From NCBI GenBank assembly GCA_017437165.1, contig JAFSBS010000145.1, positions 1 through 12,266 on the forward strand: a DNA stretch of 12,266 nucleotides, given 5' to 3'. Of the stretch, positions 12,262-12,266 are shown piece by piece. Position 1 is the stretch's first letter, and each line of letters begins with the position of its first letter. The DNA is from Clostridia bacterium (GTDB lineage: Bacteria > Bacillota > Clostridia > Oscillospirales > Acutalibacteraceae). Both the position numbers and the translations under genes were made by a program. Under the pieces are notes generated by a model. It worked only from the letters and a program-made list of their open reading frames with translations. It was not told the origin of the DNA and made no database searches.

Positions 12262-12266
12262 CCTAT

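Overview
The window is AT-rich, uses AGGAGG-type ribosome binding sites, and carries a Spo0A-family regulator, an O2-sensitive radical-SAM activase (NrdG-like) and small secreted Ig-like proteins. Together these suggest an anaerobic low-GC Firmicute, probably a gut Clostridium of the Ruminococcaceae/Oscillospiraceae kind. That placement is inference from gene content and base composition; no rRNA or tRNA is present.

Layout. Positions 1-477 hold the 3' end of a glycerophosphodiester phosphodiesterase gene, closed by a hairpin terminator. Positions 478-9014 are a signalling block, all on the + strand: a Spo0A-type response regulator (652-1416); a very large soluble hybrid histidine kinase with about eight PAS-like modules (1545-5804); a REC-GGDEF(degenerate)-EAL-PAS-REC cyclic-di-GMP phosphodiesterase (GTG start at 6041, to 8608); and a free-standing histidine phosphotransfer (Hpt) protein (8667-9014). 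spo0A and the kinase gene each end in their own terminator. The phosphodiesterase and Hpt genes look co-transcribed, with a non-terminator hairpin between them. The parts present (kinase His, kinase receiver Asp, free Hpt His, several receiver Asp acceptors including Spo0A) are those of a multistep phosphorelay feeding sporulation control and c-di-GMP turnover. This is the most interesting hypothesis in the window; the wiring itself is inferred from gene order.

Positions 9020-9097 contain two strong hairpins between convergent genes. Positions 9103-10387 (- strand) are a two-gene operon of paralogous small secreted proteins, each with a signal peptide, one Ig-like domain, a Cys-rich zinc-ribbon-like motif and a hydrophobic tail. 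They have a good promoter at 10424-10452.

Positions 10599-12060 (+ strand) encode an NrdG2-type anaerobic ribonucleotide reductase activating protein and a Sir2-family NAD-dependent deacylase, both starting at TTG. The last 200 bases have no gene but hold three near-identical palindromes matching the NrdR-box consensus and a strong promoter pointing off the right edge. The next gene is therefore probably part of the ribonucleotide reductase system. One of the three palindromes also forms the core of the sirtuin gene's terminator.

Two matches to the Spo0A-binding 0A box lie upstream of spo0A, one directly next to its -35 element, suggesting autoregulation. No mobile elements, CRISPR arrays, tRNAs or rRNAs were seen, and no gene-free stretch exceeds 300 bases.
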